Assembly (NCBI GenBank): GCA_035771175.1
Contig: CM069589.1
Coordinates: 22,400,201 to 22,464,200, forward strand
Origin: Paratinospora sagittata
Lineage: Eukaryota; Streptophyta; Magnoliopsida; Ranunculales; Menispermaceae
Length of the DNA stretch: 64,000 nucleotides
Direction of reading: 5' to 3'
Made by a program: the position numbers and the translations under genes. This document shows, piece by piece, positions 59,025-64,000 of this stretch. Position 1 is the stretch's first letter. The number at the start of each line of letters is the position of its first letter. The notes below the pieces were generated by a model. The model was not told where the DNA came from and searched no databases. It was given only the letters and a program-made list of their open reading frames with translations.

Positions 59025-59353
59025 TGTCACACCCCGCCCGGACGAGCCTAAACCGGCGGTACACTCACGGACGGGGCGCGCATTTGAAACAATAATAATG
59101 GTACCAACAGAGTGCGCAGCGAAAATACGGTACACACAGTACAAATCTGATTTCATTTAATTCAGAATACTTTTGTACAAAAAATGGTCAAGGGAACATA
59201 CTCCCAAAATCCCCAATGAATCATACAAAGGGTACAAATTATGGGCCCCATAACCTGCACCCAGTCCACCCTAATTTCCTGTGAAAGATTGGATAATAAT
59301 GGAGTGAGCTTAACGCGCTCAGTGGGTAAATAGTGCATGAGTATAACAATTTA
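59025..59353 (-). repeat. Inverted LTR 2 fragment of F2-c (U5 end)
   Basis: From LTR end TGTGACA (59025) back through 329 bp of U5, breaking at 59353 where plus-oriented LTR sequence begins. Only nine bases (59016-59024) separate it from the start of inverted LTR 1. On the minus strand they read TTTAATGAG, which combines the usual bases after an LTR (TTTAA) and before one (GAG). Confidence 0.88.
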
Positions 59354-59511
59354 CGTGTTCAGGCGCATGACAGAACGTTCAAGCGCATGACAGAACGTTC
59401 AGGCGCAACGCATGCCAGAACGTTCAGGCGCGTGCCAGAACGTTCAGGCGCGTGCCAGAACGTTCAGGCGCGTGCCAGAACGTACAGGCGCGTGCCAGAA
59501 CGTTCAGGCGC
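59354..59511 (+). repeat. 20-bp minisatellite, about 8 units (right LTR)
   Basis: GAACGTTCAGGCGC units. Several read GCGTGCC where other arrays read GCATGCC, a private variant that spread locally. Confidence 0.92.
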
Positions 59512-59520
59512 AAAAATCTC

Positions 59521-59528
59521 TATATAAG
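59521..59528 (+). promoter_or_regulatory. TATA box of the F2-c right LTR
   Basis: TATATAAG after the minisatellite, as in the left LTR. Read-through from here would enter the satellite. Confidence 0.65.
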
Positions 59529-60823
59529 AAACCTCCTCATTTCTCATTCCTCACACCAAATCACCTTCTCTTGTGAATTTTTCTCCTTTCCACGCATTCT
59601 AAGTTTTTGAGACTCTCTGTCCGAGACTCTCGGTGTGGTGCAACAAAGTTCTATATGGAGGAAAGTGCCAGATCTGAAAGCGGTGTAACGAAGTTCTGTC
59701 CGGAGGAAAGAGCCAGATCTGAAAGAAGAAGTTTTATCTGAAGGTGGGGAACGAAACATAGGTTTGCGTGTTTCATAACTTTTATTAAAGTTTACATTCT
59801 ATTATTATTATGTCTACTATTTATTTACACTGCATTTTGTCATATACTGTTTATACTGCCGCACATATGCCTGTATATTTGGAATTCATGTATTGCGCTG
59901 TTATAATGCCGGATTTGTGGTCAATCTGACTCAACTAGACTCGGTCTTGTCCTCAGTAACTTTAAATAGTGAACGGGAGGCAGCGGGCTGCTCTAGGCGA
60001 TTGGTATTTAAGCAGACCTTGTGTCTCACCTCTCAACTGGGGACTGATCTAGTTGGTCGTATTGAAAGCTATCAGCTTATACAGTAATACTGAATGTCCT
60101 AATCTTGCACGTCGTGATACCGACCCTAATAAGGATCACCAGACATGCCAAAGTCAGTCTAAATGTCAAGAAAGACTAGACCAGTAGACTAGACCAGTTC
60201 ATGCATTGGCATCATACATATCACCACCTAAGGACGTATATGGTTTACGACTCATAGAATAGTTAGGAGCATTGCTCACTATTCATTATATTTCTCTGGA
60301 GAGGGACGTACATGAGAACCCGGCTACACCCGGGGAGGGACATCAGTACGTGAATTCAGAGCATCGTTCCTGTACTTGAATTCAGGCGAAGTACGTTCAT
60401 CAAACCATTACGAGACGGTGTCATGCATACATTCATATTGATTGATTATGATGCTCACATGTGTATTTAAGATATTCGATATTGAAGTATGCTTTATTAA
60501 TTGTTATACTCATGCACTATTTACCCACTGAGCGCGTTAAGCTCACTCCCTTATTATCCAATCTTTCACAGGAAATTAGAGTGGACTGGGTGCTGGTTAT
60601 GGGGCCCACATTTTGTACCCTTTGTATGATTCATTAGGGATTTTGGGAGTATGTTCCCTTGAGCATTTTATGTACAAAAGTATTCTGAATTAAATGAAAT
60701 AAGATTTGTACTGTGTACCATATTTTCGCTGTGCACTCTGTTGTTACCATTGTTATTGTTCCAAATGCGCGCCCCGTCCGTGAGTGTACCGCCGGTTTAG
60801 GCGCGTCCGGGCGGGGTGTGACA

Positions 60824-60828
60824 GCAAG
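60824..60828. repeat. Target site duplication, right copy (F2-c)
   Basis: GCAAG directly after LTR end TGTGACA. It matches 49334-49338. Confidence 0.93.
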
Positions 60829-63800
60829 AGAGTACAAAATGATTTAAATTCAAAACCTTGTTTAATCTAAAGTTGTTTTGGGCGTGCGAGACAATGGGAA
60901 CAATCAAGGTGTTAGTAGAGAATATTTCAATTAAGATAACCTAGCCAAACTGTGTAAGGAATAGAAAAATCGAGCAAGCAGAAGTGCCCACATTTTTCAC
61001 TTTAGAAATATCAGATTTTTGTCTCAGACGTGGATAGAGCGCTATTAGGTATTTTATCATGTTCTCTATTGACAGATAGTAGGCTATAGCAGGCCGATAT
61101 ATACAAACCGAGAGCTCGAGTTTTTTAGACTTTTCGATAGCGTGTTATCAAGGCCTGTAGCGCGCTATTGCCCATTTTACTAAAAATGGAAAGATCACGG
61201 CAACAACTTTATAGCGAGTTATCAAAGAGGATAACGCGCTATAGACAAAATTTTCCAGAAAAACAAATGTTTTATTATAGAACCCTATCAGCATGCTATC
61301 AACATTGATAGTGCGCTAGTGCCTTCTGGAAAGTTTTGGCAAATTGCTGGATAGCCTTATTTTTGAAAAACTAAAAAGCCATTCGATTAACTCAAAACAT
61401 ATTGATATAAGATTAAAAACTTTTAAATAATTCAAAACTCATTGAAATTATTATTAGAACCTTTCGGAAAACATTTTTTTCAAAATGAAATACTATATCG
61501 AAGTGATTTTTAAGACTTTACAGTTTTAAGAGTTTTAGTGCTGAGATTGATCGAGAAGTTACCCTACACACCAAAGATAAAGCTAATGCATTAGACATGA
61601 GATATGTCTTTGTTCTTCGACCTTGATCTTTGTAGACTTCGATAGCTATTGTTTGATGTGTTGTTGATGATTAGTTGTAGTAGCTCTTAGAAAAAAAAAA
61701 TATAGGTGATGTGTTCTTGTTTGATGTGTTCTCTTACCAAGAACACTTCATACACTTACAGTTTAAAACAATAGATAGGGTCTAGAAATCTCAGCACAAA
61801 AGGATAAAATGAAGAACTTGCGAAAGAATGAGGTTATATGCAAGACAGTTTGCAATTTTGATTAAGTTCGAAGGTTGTTTGGGTAAATGCAAGACTCACG
61901 ACTTTCTTCTATTTAAACACTCTTTGGAAACTCAGTCTAACTTGCAAAAATCTTGTGTGTTCTATATTTGAAAATAAGAGAATGAAGGTTTTATAAAATT
62001 AGCAGTTGCAGGTTAAAGAGCAAGAGAGTACAAAATGATTTGAATTCAAAACCTTGTTTAATCTAAAGTTGTTTTGGGCGTGCGAGACAATGGGAACAAT
62101 CAAGGTGTTAGTAGAGAATATTTCAATTAAGATAACCTAGCAAAACTGTGTAAGGAATAGAAAAATCGAGCAAGCAGAAGTGCCCACATTTTTCTCGTTA
62201 GAAATATCAGATTTTTGTCTTAGACGAGGATAGAGCGCTATTAGGTATTTTATCATGTTCTCTATTGACAGATAGCAGGCTATAGCAGACCGATATATAC
62301 AAACCCGAGAGCACGAGTTTTTTAGACTTTTCGATAACGTGTTATCAAGGCCTGTAGCGTGCTATTGCCCATTTTACTAAAAATGGAAAGATCATGGCAA
62401 CAACTTTATAGAGAGTTATCAAAGGGGATAACGCGTTATAGACAATTTTTCAAAAAAAAAATGTTTTACAATAGAACCCTATCAGCGTGCTATCAACACT
62501 GATAGTGCGCTAGTGCCTTCTGGAAAGTTTTGGCAAATCGCTGGATACCCTTATTTTTAAAAAAACTAAAGAACCATTCTATTAACTCAAAACATATTGA
62601 TATAAGATTAAAAACTTTTAAATAATTCAAAACTCATTGAAATTATGATTAAAACCTTTCGGAAAACATTTTTTTCAAAATGAAATACTATATCGAAGTG
62701 ATTTTGAAGACTTTGCAATTTTCAGAGTTTTACTGCTCAGATTGATTGAGAAGTTACCCTACACACCAAAGATAAAACTAATGCATTAGACATGAGATAT
62801 GTTTTCGTTCTTCGAGCTTGATCTTTGTAGACTTCGATAGCTATTGTTTGATGTGTTGTTGATGATTAGTTGTAGTAGCTCTTAGAAAAAAAAATATAGG
62901 TGATGTGTTCTTGTTTGATGTGTTCTCTTCTTGCCAAGAACACTTCATATACTAACAGTTTAAAACAATAGATAGGCTCTATAAATCTCAGCACAAAAGG
63001 GATAAAATGAAGAACTTGCAAAATAATGAGGTTATATGCAAGACAGTTTGCAATTTTGATTCAGTTCGAAGGTTGTTTGGGTAAATTCAAGACTCACGAC
63101 TTTCTTCTATTTAAACACTCTTTGGAAACTCAGTCTAACTTGCAAAAATCTTGTGTGTTCTATATTTGAAAATAAGAGAATGAAGGTTTTATAAAATTAG
63201 CAGTTGCAGGTTAAAGAGCAAGAGAGTACAAAATGATTTGAATTCAAAACCTTGTTTAATCTAAAGTCGTTTTGGGCATGCGAGACAATGGGAACAATCA
63301 AGGTGTTAGTAGAGAATATTTCAATTAAGATAACCTAGCAAAACTGTGTAATGAATAGAAAAATCGAGTAAGCAGAAGTGCCCACATTCTTCTCGTTAAA
63401 AATATCAGATTTTTGTCTCAGACTTGGATAGCGCGCTATTGGGTATTTTATCATGTTCTCTATTAACAAATAGCAGGCTATAGCAGGCCGATATATACAA
63501 ACTCGAGAGCTCGATTTTTTTATACTTTTCGATAGCATGTTATCAAGGCCTGTAGCGCGCTATTGCCCATTTTACTAAAAATGGAAAGATCACGGCAAGA
63601 ACTTTATAGCGAGTTATCAAAGAGGATAACTCGCTATAGACAAAATTTTCCAGAAAAACAAACGTTTTATTATAGAACCCTATCAGCGTGCTGTCAACAC
63701 TGATAGTACGCTAGTGCCTTCTGGAAAGTTTTTATCCAATTGCTGGATAGCCTTATTTTTGAATAACTAAAAAACCATTCCATTAACTCAAAACATATTG

Positions 63801-64000
63801 ATATAAGATTAAAAACATTTAAATAATTCAAAAGTCATTTAAATTATGATTAAAACCTTTCGAAAAACATTTTTTTCAAAATGAAATACTATATCGAAGT
63901 GATTTTGAAGACTTTGCAATTTCTAGAGTTTTAGTGCTCAGATTGATCGAGAAGTTACCCTACACACCAAAGATAAGATTAATGCATTAGACATGAGATA
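60824..64000 (+). repeat. Satellite block IV: about 2.7 units, running off the window
   Basis: Continues the unit cut by F2-c in exact phase. Phase marks at 61811 and 63009 (spacing 1198). Units here share GGATAGAGCGCTATTAGG with the 47-48 kb units of block III, consistent with their being neighbours before F2-c inserted. The array continues beyond base 64000. Confidence 0.95.

Larger units (their letters stand above)
49339..60823 (+). mobile_element. F2-c: palindromic, rearranged chromovirus with intact outer ends
   Basis: An 11.5 kb insertion into a satellite unit, bounded by TGTAATACC...TGTGACA and a 5-bp duplication, so it integrated as a normal plus-oriented element. Inside, the plus-oriented left half (LTR, leader, extra ORF, spacer, gag start, RT scrap: 49339-54639) is followed by an inverted half (spacer, extra ORF, leader, PBS, LTR, part of a second LTR: 54640-59353) and then a plus-oriented partial LTR (59354-60823). 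Most of gag and pol is absent, so the copy is non-autonomous. The two halves form a hairpin with arms of over 4 kb. Confidence 0.92.
59354..60823 (+). repeat. Right LTR of F2-c (5'-truncated)
   Basis: Begins inside the minisatellite and continues through TATA, doubled R repeat and U5 to a perfect end GGGCGGGGTGTGACA at 60823, followed by the GCAAG duplication. It provides the complete U5 end that the left LTR lacks. Confidence 0.9.

Noticed and set aside
8281..64000. Centromere assignment for the satellite
   Set aside because: Nothing in sequence alone shows centromere function. A 1.2 kb unit with chromovirus insertions fits any heterochromatin, and CENH3 data would be needed.

Overview
This window is plant nuclear repeat DNA, almost certainly from a eudicot. 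No ordinary single-copy gene, rRNA, tRNA or prokaryotic feature is visible. The host assignment rests on Ty3/gypsy chromoviruses primed by initiator tRNA-Met, a Ty1/copia 3' end of the SIRE (Maximus) type, and kilobase-scale satellite DNA. The style of the LTR termini would fit an asterid such as a Solanaceae species, but that is weak. The setting looks like heterochromatin.

Layout. (1) 1-5434, minus strand: the 5' half of a decayed Ty3/gypsy element (G1), with gag, protease, RT and RNase H remnants in one frame, a tRNA-iMet primer binding site and a 2.7 kb LTR. (2) 5435-8280, plus strand: the 3' end of a SIRE-like copia element, made of a broken env-like/accessory ORF, a polypurine tract and the first 140 bp of an LTR. 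G1 abuts its ORF. (3) From 8281 to the window end: a tandem satellite of about 1.196 kb per unit. There are 26 recognisable units, about 31 kb in total, in four blocks (8281-20256, 24106-30722, 39837-49338, 60824-64000). Each unit has a 316-320 bp module built of GATAGC-type inverted repeats. (4) Three copies of one chromovirus family (called F2 here) interrupt the satellite: F2-a (20257-24105, a chimeric fragment), F2-b (30723-39836, minus strand, nearly complete but dead) and F2-c (49339-60823, a palindromic rearranged copy with intact outer termini and a 5-bp GCAAG target duplication).

Family F2 is the most interesting thing here. It combines an extra ORF of about 526 codons between leader and gag; strong 3' splice-acceptor-like sequences just before the ATG of both that ORF and gag; a single-frame gag-PR-RT-RNase H-integrase polyprotein ending in a chromodomain; and a U3 promoter holding a 20-bp minisatellite of up to about 40 units. 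Each unit carries the palindromes GAACGTTC and GCATGC. The extra ORF and the env-like ORF of the copia element share a residue pattern, so they may be the same accessory domain placed at opposite ends of two unrelated retroelements. F2-c has folded into an inverted repeat with arms over 4 kb, a plausible source of hairpin RNA.

Every coding region carries stops, frameshifts or deletions. All function statements describe the ancestral element, not an active product.
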